Shown: positions 51,020 through 63,436 of the stretch, piece after piece | Position numbering within the stretch: position 1 is the stretch's first letter | How the letters are laid out: every line of letters starts with the position of its first letter | Assembly: GCA_000181795.3 (NCBI GenBank) | Contig: CM012954.1 | Coordinates: 9,992,011-10,056,010, forward strand | Origin: Trichinella spiralis | Lineage: Eukaryota; Nematoda; Enoplea; Trichinellida; Trichinellidae | Direction: 5' to 3' | Length of the DNA: 64,000 nt | Notes under the pieces: model-generated | Told to the model about the DNA's origin: nothing | What the model saw: the letters and a program-made list of their open reading frames with translations, nothing else | Database searches by the model: none | Position numbers and translations under genes: made by a program

Positions 51020-52720
51020 TCTACCTAATGTAATCGATATTTTCCGCCTATAAAAAGAAATCAGTTTAATTTTCTTATTGTCCAAAATGTTTCCAGTGCT
51101 TCTTTTTGCTGTTTGATGTTCACTTAGTAAACTACTAACTGAAAATGAAATTAACTTCATAAAGTCTCTGCTATCTTTAAAAAAGTCAATGCCAATAACA
51201 ATCTGTTTATTAAAAAAATTAATTCATAAATTGTTCTTCAATTCGGATCACTACAGTAACACTATTCATTACTGAATTTCATTTTTGTAATTATTGTACA
51301 TGAAAGAAAAATGTAATGGATATACGAAAGTAAAAACAAAAACAATATTATCAAGCACGCTAGCATTATTTAGCTAAATTTTAAATATTTACTTATGCAT
51401 TACAGTACCCAAAAATAAAAGTAAGGAGTAATATGTTTATTTAGTATGATATTGGAACACTCAAAATTTTTGAGTAGCTTTTAATTGATAAATTTTATTG
51501 AAAACTATCATATTTTAGCTGCAGAAATTTATCATTTCCAAAGTGAAACAGAATCTTATCTGATGAAAGAAACCTTGTCTTACTGTTAAAATTAAATAAG
51601 TATGTCATTCTATTATGCATGTATGAAAAGTTTCGTAAATCTTTTGATGAATATATAAAATTTTTATTCAGTTTTTATTTCAAGTGAATATTATATATTT
51701 TTAATTTTATAATAAATGTTTTTTGATTTAATTTTGAAATTTAATCAGGAATATTCTGTCCTATAAATTTTACCGTTTACTTTTCAGGGCTTATAAACTA
51801 TATGAAGATAGCTGAAAATCAAGTAAGTATTAGTGAAAATAGTTGAATTGTGTAATAAATGAAAAAAAAATTTTCTTTTTAAATTCAGTAATGTGCAGTT
51901 TAAGAAGCAACAAGTTTTGTTAAGTTTTAATTTTACAAGAGAAAAATCAATTTGTACACTGAAAAAAATTCTTGGTAATAAAAAAATGTACATAAATAAT
52001 TGTTTAAAGCAGTACATTAGTTGATGAAAAAAAGAAATAATGTGAATTTGTTCGTTGAATAAAGAATTTACCCAGTGTTACTGATAAGGTTAAAGATGAT
52101 AAGGAATAAAATTAGGTCTAGAATGCAAATTTAATCGAAAACGGTAGAACAAAGCGAGATTATAAAGATAATCTCCATTGCATGCAGCCGTTCAGTGGTC
52201 GGTGCTCTCGAATGGTGAATTGTCTGTCTTTTGGCTGCAGTTGCGCAATATAGGGTCGATTATTGCGGCAACGGCAAGCCGATTGTTTGGTTCATCCACA
52301 AGCGTTGGTCTGCGCAGTCAAGTTGCTTTCGGTGAAATGGACACCGACTGAATATATCTGCTCAGCTAATGACCCATCGACCGATCGGCAAACGTCTGCG
52401 CTTAATTAACGCATATGATGTGAACTGACTCGGGCTTGGGTAATTTTATCCTGTCGCAATGGTCCAATGGTAATGGTCGATCAAGCATGACAAAGTTGGA
52501 TGACTGGTTCAATTTGGCACACCTGCCTCAGTTCCCACCGGTCACTGGTAAAGTTAATCTGCTTTTGCAGGCAAAGACCGCTTTTGGCTAGCAAAGTAAC
52601 ATAAAATGAAGATCGGATTTGAACTTTCCACCGCCTATACTGATCCGGTGGTCTGGACCAATTTTGAACAACCCGACCAACCAGGTTCGAGAACCAGGAT
52701 TTAGACTGTCTGATGCTCAG
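51020..52720. other. 5' flanks of POLR3H and of the NR2E receptor
   Basis: Divergent 1.7-kb gap. From 51020 to about 52130 it is AT-rich with no gene. From about 52140 to 52620 base composition shifts to much higher GC than the surroundings, suggesting a promoter, 5' UTR or enhancer of the receptor gene. No open frame in that part begins with a convincing ATG. Confidence 0.45.
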
Positions 52721-55291
52721 ATGATGAGTTGCACTTTTGCTTCTCTACTATTACAGCTCTCCTCCAGCTTGGACGCTACTAACAGCGCTGAATCGAAAAG
52801 CAACGTTTCAAAAATCATGCACCAAAATAATAAAAAACCATTAACAACAGAATCGAATTGTTGTTGTCAAGTTTGCGGTGATAAAGCTTCGGGAAAGCAT
52901 TACGGTGTACCGAGTTGTGACGGTTGTAGAGGATTTTTCAAACGATCCATCCGAAGAAATCTCACTTATCAATGCAAAAGTAACGATGACTGTGTTGTCG
53001 ACGTGGCAAGACGTAATCAATGCCAAGCATGCCGTCTTAAAAAATGTCTTCAAGTGAAAATGAATCGACATGGTAAGATTATTTTTATTTTCATTTGTTT
53101 TTTTAACATTTTCCATTTCATTTGTCAACATTTTCAAATTATATTTCAATTTAATGTAACATCATCAGAAAACAACCTTAATATTGCGTTGTACATTCAC
53201 TTTAATGTGAAACACTTCTATTCAACAAAGTTCATCATGGATTTTATTTTCTGTTCATCATTAAATTTACTTTAAACGATAAAAAAATGTGTATATTATT
53301 GTATGGTAAATTCTATGGGACGTGGAATATTTCATTGCTGTTTAATTTGTTTCAATTGAAACCATTTACGCTCAATGTAAAATTGAATTAATGTCACTTG
53401 TATTTAAATTTAAATATGATCAGAAAGAATGTTCATTGGCAAAGGGATTGTAATTTATTGTTATGAATTTTTTTGTTTTGATCTCATATAAAAAAGCTGT
53501 TCGTTTATAATAAAGTGAATGCATAAGATCAATTATATGGAAAGCTCATGTTACGTGTGTAAACTTGACCACAGCTGCACTCGGTCTTATTTAATATCAA
53601 GTGTGCAGACTATTTGTTTATTTAATAAACAGCGCGACAGATACTAGTTTATTTGAACAATCAATATACTAATTAAACAGTTAAAATCATTTTCAATAAT
53701 AATTATTTTCAAACACTTAATTGAACATGTTCAATTCCTTTATCGACTTGTTTCAAACTTCAGTTTAACAAATCTGTTACTTTTATTTATTTATGTAAAT
53801 CATCTACATTTTCAAGTACATATAAATTTGCTTGTTACACTTCACTACTTGTTACATTCATTACAATATATAATATAATCAGGTAGAATTAGTGTGTTTC
53901 GTTTTTTTAAAATTATTTTATAAAAAGTTTATTTAAATTGATAATTGTAAATAATATTTATATGATGGAGATGTGATGAAAAAAAGCAGTATATTTTTAG
54001 CCGTTCAAAATGAGCGAGTTCCGAAAGAACCACGACGACATTATCGTTGCAGTGATGAATATGCAATTTTCTCTTCTGCTCGTAATAATTTTGCGCAGAG
54101 CATGAATATGATTGACGTTTGGCAAGAACGAAATCATCGCTTGTTGGCTGTGACTCCTTCCTCTGTAGGTTGGTGGTGCTGGAGAAATTTCCCTCTGAAC
54201 TTTGGTTCCAACTTCACCCACGCCGCGTCTTCTTGTTCGCACGTGATGCCGAAAAGTATGCAAATGCAATCTTACAGTATTCCCTACGCCTACCCGAACA
54301 CTGTAACCCCGTCGCATGTGGTACCGAATTTTACTTTCAACAATCGAATATATTCAAAAGGCAACATCAGTACTGTTTTTATACTTTTGTCATTGTTTTT
54401 TTTCTTTGTCATAATTTATAATAATTCCATTCAAGATTATATGACATTTGAAAAATTTGCGCGTAATCTTTTCACACTGTCACCTCGTGAAATGGGCAGC
54501 AGCAAAGATCATAATGATACTGTTGGGATTTTGAACATCCTCAAAATATGGTTGCAATCGATTGCCCAATTTTGGCAGTTGCCATTGAAAGATAGGCGTC
54601 AATTATTGATGAAATCTTGGCACGAGCTGTTTGTTCTACTGGCGATGCGTCGAGGACAGTTTCAACTAATGCTATCAAGTAAGTGACCAGATTGCTGAAT
54701 TGAACAAACCTAATGATATATAACGATGTTTTTCTTTTAATAAATGGACACTCTATTGTAGAAGTGAAAACAATAAATTCGACAATGGAGAAAATCAGCC
54801 CGGAGGAGAAATTATCGTTGGAACAAGCGGCAAGCATGGTTGAACAGTTGAACATTTCGCCTGAAGAACTTTACTGTTTGTTGGCATTAATTTTATTCAA
54901 ACCAAGTAAGCATTTCATTTTTGCTTTCATAATTTAAATTTCAAATCAATTATAATAATTTGCAGTGAAATCACTGAGCACAGCGCATCTAGTTCAAACT
55001 GCTCAAGAGCAAACGATGATTTTGATGAGTGAACTGACAGCCAGACAACAACAACAACAACAACACCAGCACACAGTTTCATCAGCCGTTGAAAGTGGAT
55101 CTAATCTGATGATCAGCGTACCTTGTTCTTCTGGTAGACTGCGTTATGCAAGGCTAGCAATGCTTGTTCCAACCATTTCCACGATCACCAGTTCTACGGT
55201 GCATTTCATTTTTTTCCCCCAATGTTCACAACATTCAGCCATCGACATCGTAGATCGTCTCCTTTTTCACCAATTTTCTAATATCTCATAA
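52721..55291 (+). CDS. Nuclear hormone receptor, NR2E (tailless/PNR-type) subfamily
   Basis: Exons 52721-53072, 54001-54369, 54436-54678, 54762-54905 and 54966-55291 join in phase. The DNA-binding domain starts near residue 49. It has both C4 zinc fingers and P-box CDGCRG ([37 protein letters not shown]), and is followed by [11 protein letters not shown] as in PNR/NR2E proteins. The 928-bp intron at 53073 splits the codon just before VQNER. The ligand-binding domain shows [20 protein letters not shown] (NR signature), then [14 protein letters not shown], a Gln/His run (QQQQQQHQH), and [20 protein letters not shown]. The C-terminus ([13 protein letters not shown]) lacks an evident AF-2 activation motif, as in tailless-type repressors. 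The start is the first Met in frame (52721). The 54370-54435 intron is in phase and could be retained. Confidence 0.88.
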
Positions 55292-55839
55292 TAGCAAAAA
55301 TTATGATTTATTTAAAGTAAGAAAAATTTATTTTTTATTTTAAAGCAACTTTATTTCACTGTAACACCAAAAAAATATCCCAAATAATAAAAAAGAAATA
55401 CACATTTGCAGGAACAATAAGCAAAACATCTCAATCATCATCATCACATCAAATGGGAAAATACAGCAGTGCTTTCGTGAATATTTTCAAACAACGAGCT
55501 TGCTGAGGCAGGCAAGGTTCAGTTGAGCAAAATCTTAACTTCAGGGCTTTAACAATGTTCAACTCAGATGTGTCTTCCTGTGAGGGTTAAGTGAAACTGG
55601 TGAAAGAGATAAACAACATAAGATAAATACCCGATCATTACAACCGGCCATTCAGGGCTGCAATACGTCAGACAAAAATATCAAATTACAAACAGTGCGC
55701 TTAGAAATTCGCGACAACCCTCAAGGAAACAGAAAATGCCCTTCAAAAGATGAAGAAATACGTCTTCATGAAAAAAAGTCTTCAACTGAACAAAAATTAG
55801 CATAAAAAAGGTATGCATTTTTTTTGTACTTTTTTCACT
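55292..55839. other. Convergent 3' flanks
   Basis: About 550 bases between the stop of the NR2E receptor (plus) and the stop of the ATXN7L3-like gene (minus). Probably 3' UTRs. No gene seen. Confidence 0.5.
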
Positions 55840-57397
55840 TTATTCTTCTTGCTTATCCGGCTTGCTTCTTGCTTCCATGTCTTCTTGATTGTCTGCCAAC
55901 GGTGGTGAGCCAGTATCAGTAACTGCAGTCGATACTGTTTCCATCACAACGCCTTCCGTTGGAACCGATTCTGTTTTTTCTTCATTTTCAACGGCAGACA
56001 CTTTCTGTGCTTTAGTCGAACTTTTCCCATCTTTTTTCTTTTTCACATCTCGCGCTTTTCCTCGTTTCGACTTTTTCTTCGACACAGACCATTCTTCATC
56101 GCCTGATTTTTCAGCGGCATCAATTTCGCTTCCCGATATTGCATCTAAAACCCATTGATCTCTCATACGGGCAGAAAATTTGAAAATTTTCAACATTTAC
56201 AAAATATATTAGGTTAAAATTGGGCTAGAAATTTTGTCAGCTACGGATGGGCATAACATGAGATGATAATAAGTAAATAGAACAAAAAAACACATTCCAA
56301 TTCATAGAAAAACATGTTTATACCTGCAAATCATTATTCCTAAGTAAAAATACAAAAAAGTGCAAAACGACTTAATTAACATTTAACGTTATTGAATAGT
56401 TGAATCGATTGAATTCTGAAACTTACATTAATTATTATTATTACTTTCAGAAAAATTTACTTCCCCTTATTTCTCTGAGCTTCAAGAATTTCTTCCACCA
56501 AACAGAAATCGCTTAAAAGATTCAATTAAACAAAACTGTTATTTTAAGCAGTGAAAGTACCATCATTGAAAAGATAAAAAAAACTTCCTGAACTTTTGCC
56601 AAAATACAACAGTGAGCATTACATAAGAAAATAACAGGAAGCACTTCTTTTTCAACGCCTACAAAATGAAACCATTTCTGTGCTAAATTTAACACTTTCA
56701 CCCATGATGATATCTGTGGGATATTTTTTCATCTTACCAATTAACTAATTAGCTATGGTAGTTTATTATAAATAACAATAAAAAGTGTACCTAAATGAGC
56801 TTCCATAAGATTAATTGGAACGCAACGCCTGTTTCTGCCTCCGCGTAAACACTTTTCCAGATGCACAGAAAAACGCAAGTAAGACTTGTATAAACCACAC
56901 TGTGGACAAATGCAGGAAATAAATTTTGTTGAATTTCCTTTGCGCGATTTCTTTCCAAGTGACTTTGAATCTTCCGCTTTATTCGTTCCACTTGACGCAG
57001 TCTGAGTTTCGAGACCGTTCTGAGTTGTGGGTGTAGCTGATGAAGAATCCGAATCCGTAATCATATTAAAAAATATCGAAACTGCTTGTTCATCAATGAG
57101 CATGTTCAGAACCGTAAACACTTCGGGACTGTTTGAAAGATCCGTTTCTCTTTCAGTTGATGCATTTTCAGCGGGGGTAGTTTCTTCAGTCTTCTGAGCA
57201 TCTTCCAAATTGAGCTGAACATCTGAAGAGGATTGGGACATCTCATCGGCCGTTGATCCCAATTCTTCTGTAGCATTGACAGTTGTTTCCACCGTTTCGT
57301 TGTTCTCTCCATCGTTCTCACCATTGTTAATCGACAAATCATCCGTATAATCCATATCAATATATTCCAACAAGATCGATGGTTTAGCATCAAACAT
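55840..57397 (-). CDS. ATXN7L3: SAGA deubiquitinase-module subunit, ATXN7L3/Sgf11-type zinc finger
   Basis: The 5' exon (57397 down to about 56790) encodes a long acidic, Thr/Ser/Glu-rich N-terminus. It ends in a Sgf11-type zinc finger, CPQCGLYKSYLRFSVHLEKC, with the family's exact spacing C-x2-C-x11-H-x3-C and a following GRN ([26 protein letters not shown] in human ATXN7L3). This finger binds the nucleosome in the SAGA deubiquitinase module. The last exon (56161-55840) is lysine-rich and has GDEEWSVSKKKSKRGK, resembling NDNDWSYGSEKKAKKRK of ATXN7L3. A 51-nt exon candidate at 56511-56461 (DFCLVEEILEAQRNKG) joins the last exon in phase. The link from the zinc-finger exon (phase 1) to it (phase 2) is unresolved, so an exon is missing from my model. 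The N-terminal helix that contacts Ubp8/USP22 is not obvious. Confidence 0.75.
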
Positions 57398-60300
57398 CTT
57401 TACCAAAATTCCGATAAGGAATATGGACAAGTACTATCATAGACAATGTCAGCGCATCGCATTTCACTATAAGCAGAAATAGAAAAGGGTTAAAAAATTA
57501 AATAAAATTAAGCGAATTTAAATTAACTTTTCAGCTAAAATTCTAACTTGAAAAAATAGCACAGGTAAACTAGTCAAAGTTCATTTCACAGTACAACTTT
57601 ACCCAGCATTCATTATCGGATTACAAAATAACTTTAACCACAGCTTACCTATATGCATTCGTATGTATTGGATATAGCCTTATAAAACAATTGAAAGATT
57701 TCAGCTGCAGAATTTGGAAACCGAGCAATGTGTGAATGAAAATTGATTGATGAACAAAGCTAAAAAGTGAGAAAAATAAATAATGAAAATCACATAAAAA
57801 GTTTCTTGAAAATTTTTTGTTTTCAGATATGAAGTTAAACGTGTGTAGAAAATTCAAAGAAATTCTCCATGCATCTTGATAAATAAGTATTAAAAGTACT
57901 GAAACGATTTCTCCTGCATCCGCTATTCGAAATCACACTACATGAAAAGATCTTGTACACGCAAGCATAAACTGAAGCTGAGTTTTCTACATATGTCATA
58001 GAACAAAAAATCAAGCAGCATAACACAACCGATCAGTTTATTGCTAAGCCATCTTCCTTCCATAAAATTCATACTGTAAAAAAAATCAGGTACAGACATA
58101 CTTTTGAAATTCTTCTGTGGAAAATTGTTTAACTTTAATTATTATTTGTTTTTTTTATTAATGTCGTTAATTGTTTTCAATTCAGGTTTTGTTAAATTAT
58201 ATTTGAATTTGAATTTTGTTTAATTTGTGTAAGAAATCTGTATTGGTGCGTAGCATAATTTTTAGTAATTCCACTTGTTGAAATTCATTTATTTGAGTAT
58301 TCTTTTCAATTAGGGTCTGTCGACTTCTGAGATTTGAGCACCTTTTTGAGTTATTAATACGACTAGATTAGAAACAGTTAATATGGTCCATCTGTTGAAG
58401 TATATTGTGAAGCTTTTCTGAAATTAGAAATAAAATATAAAGCGTTGCTATATCTGAACTACAGTTAATTATGAATAAAGATAAGCAAGTACTTGTAATT
58501 TTTTCAATGATAAAAATTAAATACTTACAATTCGAAATAGGAACTGATCATCGAGTTTGAAATATATTCATAATTTAGATATTTATTTGATGGTTTCTGA
58601 AATTTTATAAGAATCTGAGAATTACTTCAATTTTACCTTAAAATTTAGAAAGTAAAGAGTTATACGCATCTACATATATATTTTTTATACGTGCAGTTTA
58701 TGCTATTATTACTTGAAATCTGTATGTTTTTTTATTTACTTATTTCTTAGATGTTTTATATTTAAATTCAAATGCAGTGAAAAGTTTTTCAGAAAATTAC
58801 TTGAAATTTTTAATTATAGTAACACCGGAATTTATAGTTAAATTAATTGTTTTTTTTCACAAATTTCATCGACCGTATTAATTGTTCATAATAAAATATG
58901 TTTATTGTTGCATGATTTTTATTTCTGTTTAAATTATTTGTCTTCTAACGTGTTTTGTGTGAAATATATTTGCTGCATGTGATAGTTTTTTGTGTTTTAT
59001 TACAAAGCAAGAAGAAACTTTTTTTACAAACTTAAATTATTTCATTCCACTGAATAAGCAATGAATACTGCATCAACAGCCCCCTATGTTAGATCATTTA
59101 TACTGAACATGGTGGTCATAAACATCAACTGTAGAAACATAGAAAAATAATTATTAATATAATTTTCAAAACTAAGATATGTGAAAATCGCATCGAACGC
59201 GACAATGGGAGCTTCGCCAACTTTGCGAGGAAATGTTTGATTATCAGCAACAGTTTAGCGATGCAACAAGAAGCATGATATCGATGTTTATTTTAATGTT
59301 TATATTTATGTTTATAGATAAATGCAACATTTTTCTGAAATGTTTACAGAAAATGAAAAGAATCTTCTCCAAAATTGATTTCAATTTTCTTATTATCTGC
59401 TTGCAATGGAAAGAGGCAAACACGCAAACATGCAAAGGATTTCTAATGAAAAAGGTACATTTTAAGACGCTTTTTTATATAGAAAATTTAATGCATGAAT
59501 TAGCGAACATAAAATTTGTCACAGTATTGCGATATATTTAACAGAAAGTCAAAAAAAAAAACTTTTTCAACGTTCTAACAGATTTGTAAAAAATTGATAA
59601 GAAACATGTTGTTGTTGAAAATTAGGAGATCATACCCCTAAAGCTATTTTTCATTTCTGTTCCAAACAGGTTGCAGGCAGTAAATTTCAGTTTTATTGCA
59701 GTGAAATGTACATTTGAGTGTGACAATGTTTAGTCGAATAGCTTTTAAACAGTATAAAATTGTATTTAATAGTTGTGCGATTTTCTGTTTTCATGCGATC
59801 CGCACGATGGAGATAACACACTTTAAACAAACATTCAGCAAGATAATTTTTAATCGAATTATACTTCAGATAAATTTCAAAGTATTTAAAAAACACTGTT
59901 TTTTTAAATAAATTTACTTGACAATAATTATTTGCTCATTTTAACTTGTTAATGTATGTTGCATTTTAATAGAACAGAAGTGCATTTTTAAGCTTTTGAT
60001 GAAGACATTACAGTTGAAAATGTACTTTTAAAATTATCGATGAAATAGTGTCATAAAAATAAAATAAAACTAGCATAATTTTTCATCAGTTTTTCATGTA
60101 GTACTGTGTAGTGTTGGCTTATTTGTAATAATAAACGATAATGTTTTACCGTAACCAGTTAATTAATGCTAAAATTGCAATACTATTGTTGTATCAAGAA
60201 AATGTGAAACAAGAAAAAATTAAACTAGGCGAAAGTGCTGTCACTTACTTTTCTATAAATGTCAAATATTGCTGATAAATTGATAAAATAAAGCTGTTTC

Positions 60301-60486
60301 GTGGGTGATATTTCACGTTGTTTTTGGCAATGTTACTTTGAAAATCAATTTTCACTGTGGAAACCTGAACATATATATGGGCCAGTGAAATATCGATGAC
60401 AAGTTGTCCTTAAAATTTAAGTATTTATATACAAAAATTTAATTTTTGCATCACTGTACTTCATTATGCTTCTATCAAATTACAAG
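57398..60486. other. Gene-poor AT-rich spacer
   Basis: About 3 kb between the ATXN7L3-like gene and the secreted-protein gene. Short open frames exist (for example 59233-59541, plus), but they are Phe/Ile/Lys-rich translations of AT-rich DNA with no domain, signal peptide or splice context that convinces me. Confidence 0.5.
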
Positions 60487-62145
60487 ATGAACTATCAGTT
60501 TTATGTTGCAGTTTTATGCTTGGCATTGTGCACAGAAATTGCCAGTAGCGCGGCAACGCTGGTCTGTGGAAAGGAAATATTCCAATATTTTGAATGCATG
60601 ACCAGCGAGCTTTCACCACTGGTAAATAATAGTGAATCATCTGAAAAATTCAATACTTTAAGCAAAGATGTTGAACTGTGCTTCACAACGTAAAGTACAT
60701 ACTCATCCGTGTATGTTGCTTTTAAAAGTAATTACTTGTAGAAATGGATGCCAAAAGCCGGAAGCTATACTTCTTACAGAAAAAGAAAAATATACCGATG
60801 TCAATGATGATGATGATGATGACGACGCCGATGCAAATGATGATCTTGATGCTGATTTTGAAGAAGTAACCGTGACTAAAGTGGTTCTCAATCCAAAATT
60901 GTTTCCAGGAGTAAAAGAACGCACGCCTACTCCTGAAAACGACAAATGCATGGTTTCTGAAGACCAAGAAAGCAACATCATTATGAGTTGTATAAAGAAA
61001 ACTATTCCTGATTTTATGTATCCAGATGATGACATGCTAATTGATGGTGACTTCTTTTTGGAATCTGTAAAAACACGTTTCAAAAGGTATACTTTTAAAA
61101 TGTAATTTTGTTAAACTTCATTGTCTAAATTTAATAACTATGAATATTCAAAAAGCTGTATCAAATTGTGAAGTGATAAATTAAACAAATGATTATCAAA
61201 AATCAAAAATATTACATCAATTATATATATATTGGTGTAATTTTGATCTGCTGTTCAATTGATTACAGATTTGCATAGATGTTTGGTGTTGCGAATAATG
61301 AATTTAAATAGAATTTATATAAAATTTTTTCAATTAACATAAATGGACTATGACTTTATGCATTGTGTTACATTTGGCTAGAATTGCAGAGCTGATTTTA
61401 GCAAAAGAAATTATTTTTGTTTGCTGGTTTTATTAAATTGTGGCTTTCATGTGCACGTCAACGTGAACATTACTCTACATATGCCCAGCAAATTGCATTT
61501 AATACTTGACGAAAAGGCATTAGTATTTTCTCTAGATTTTATTATAAATATGAAAATTAAAATTATACGAACATTTAAAATATTGTACCAAATGTTCAGA
61601 GAAATGCATTTGTTGAATAAATTTTTAAATTATGCATTTTAGGATCTACTTAGAACTCGAAGATGGCGCTAGTTATTACTTGAAAACTATACGAGAAGGA
61701 AAGAAATGTCCAGCGCACAAAGCTGGTATTGTTGAAAAATGTGTAAAAGCAGAATTTGAAAAAAGACAACTAAATCCATTTCGAAATGTGCTTGAATTAG
61801 AAGAAGACTATGCAATGTGGTGCAAAACAGATAAAAAATGCACTGATTTGTAAATTGCGTGAATTTAATCTTTTGATGTTGAATCCTGAAAAGTTTTCTT
61901 ATTTTATACTCAGAATGAATAACGAGTGCAAGGAAAAGTTGAAAAAGTTGCCGCAAACCTTCTGCGCTTGTGCAAAAGAAAAATCACCGGAAATTGTTCA
62001 ACAGTTGAGAAGAACGTATAAAAAGTGTTATGATGCCGATGCGGCTGAGGAACAAGTGAAGAAAATTATAATGCGAAAAACAAAATCAGAATGCGATGAA
62101 TACAAACGAATTTGGAACTTTTGCAAAAGTGGTTTTTCTTATTAA
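60487..62145 (+). CDS. Secreted cysteine-rich protein with an acidic linker (family not recognised)
   Basis: Four exons (60487-60689, 60742-61086, 61643-61849, 61914-62145) join in phase to give 328 aa; an in-frame ATG at 60466 would add seven. A signal peptide is clear (NYQFYVAVLCLALCTEIASS). The mature protein has an N-terminal Cys pair region (CGKEIFQYFEC ... CFTTNGC), then an aspartate-rich linker coded at 60810-60860 (eight D in nine residues). After that come two Cys-containing helical segments, the last rich in Lys/Glu with CKEKLKKLPQTFCACAKE and CDEYKRIWNFC. The layout suggests an alpha-helical, disulfide-bonded secreted protein, perhaps nematode-specific. I do not recognise the family. 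The intron at 61087-61642 is longer than the rest. Confidence 0.75.
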
Positions 62146-62944
62146 TATAAACATTAAACAGATTTAGATATTGTCCATAATTTACTGCGAATAAATGGAA
62201 AAATATGCAGACAGTAAATTCAGGAAAATAGAAAATTTTGTTTTCTGAACAGAAAATTAATATTTCTTATTCTCTTATTACTTGCATTTAATTTTATTAC
62301 TTAATCTGCAAGAACAACATAAATAAACTTTCCTTCAAAATTTTAATTTTCCATCTGACCGTATTAATCATGTGATGAGCAAGTTCAATTTCACTTAAAT
62401 AATTAACTACATTTACAACTGCCTGCCGTTAGTTAATAAAGCACACGTTGGAAAACGTATCACTACAAAATAAAAAATTAAACAATTCTAATAAAAAGAT
62501 GAAATTTTTACAAAAATCCACATATTAAAAATGAAATGTAATATACATATATCTTCAGAAAGTTCCAAACCACTAAAATCGATCTTTAATGCTTCATTAT
62601 GCAAACATTATGCATGACCGTAATCAAAGTTCATTATCATCAGCAACGGTGCAGTTGTTCGTTTGATTACGTGCCCAGAGGAAACGTCGTAAAATGTTCA
62701 GTGAATTTACTATGGCATCAACCATTTGCTGAAGTCCGCTTTAAAAGTAATTTAAAGTAATTCTGTTTTCTACTTGTGTTAGTTAACTTCAAAAAGGGTG
62801 CACACTTATTTTGTAAACGTTACGTTTTAATTAAAAATTTAATGTAATTATCATATTTGAAAATTCAGTTTTAAATTTAATGTAACTTTCACTATGTGAT
62901 AAAGTGCGACCATTTGTTATTTAGCATTCAACATTATTACACAT
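62146..62944. other. 3' flank of the secreted-protein gene
   Basis: AT-rich, no gene seen. Confidence 0.45.
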
Positions 62945-63436
62945 ATGAACAATGGAGAAAAAAGAATTTTAAACGCCGTCTACACGGAACAGAAGACGCG
63001 CACAACAACAGAATGCAAGAGGTATGTGTGATTTTCTGTCAGTCAGGATTCTGTAATTCGTGGTTGGGGATACAGCGAAAGGGTGAATTTTATTCCATAG
63101 TTTAATTAAAATTGGTAAATGTAAGATGTAAATAAGATTTTTCACTGTAAAACGGTATTTTTTGTTTTATACATGAGATGGTATTGAGATTAGGGAAGAA
63201 TGACTTGATTGTTAGAATTTAATTTTAGCTCATTTAAACCACTTTCAATGCTGCGCGCCTGGTGTCTCTCTATTATAAGCACATCATCTTCTATTGTAGA
63301 TTGCCTTTTCAATAGTTTAACAAGCATTTACTTGAAAATTTCTCAATTCAAAGCATCTTCTTTGACAGAAATTAGCTTCACATTATCAACGTTGTTATTC
63401 GATTTTTTCAAAAATGCGGAGGCGTATTATGACTAA
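62945..63436 (+). CDS. Possible two-exon small gene (weak)
   Basis: Exon 62945-63021 (ATG, then NNGEKRILNAVYTEQKTR...) ends at a donor (AG|gtatgtgtg). Exon 63229-63436 starts after aattttag, in a compatible phase, and ends in TGA... TAA at 63434-63436. Together they would give 94 aa, Ser/Thr/Leu-rich in the second half, with no known domain. The opposite strand of the second exon looks at least as coding-like (see findings), so I hold this loosely. Confidence 0.25.

Noticed and set aside
59233-59541. 102-codon plus-strand frame starting ATG
   Set aside because: Met/Phe/Ile/Lys-rich translation of AT-rich DNA with no family signature; a real small gene is not excluded.
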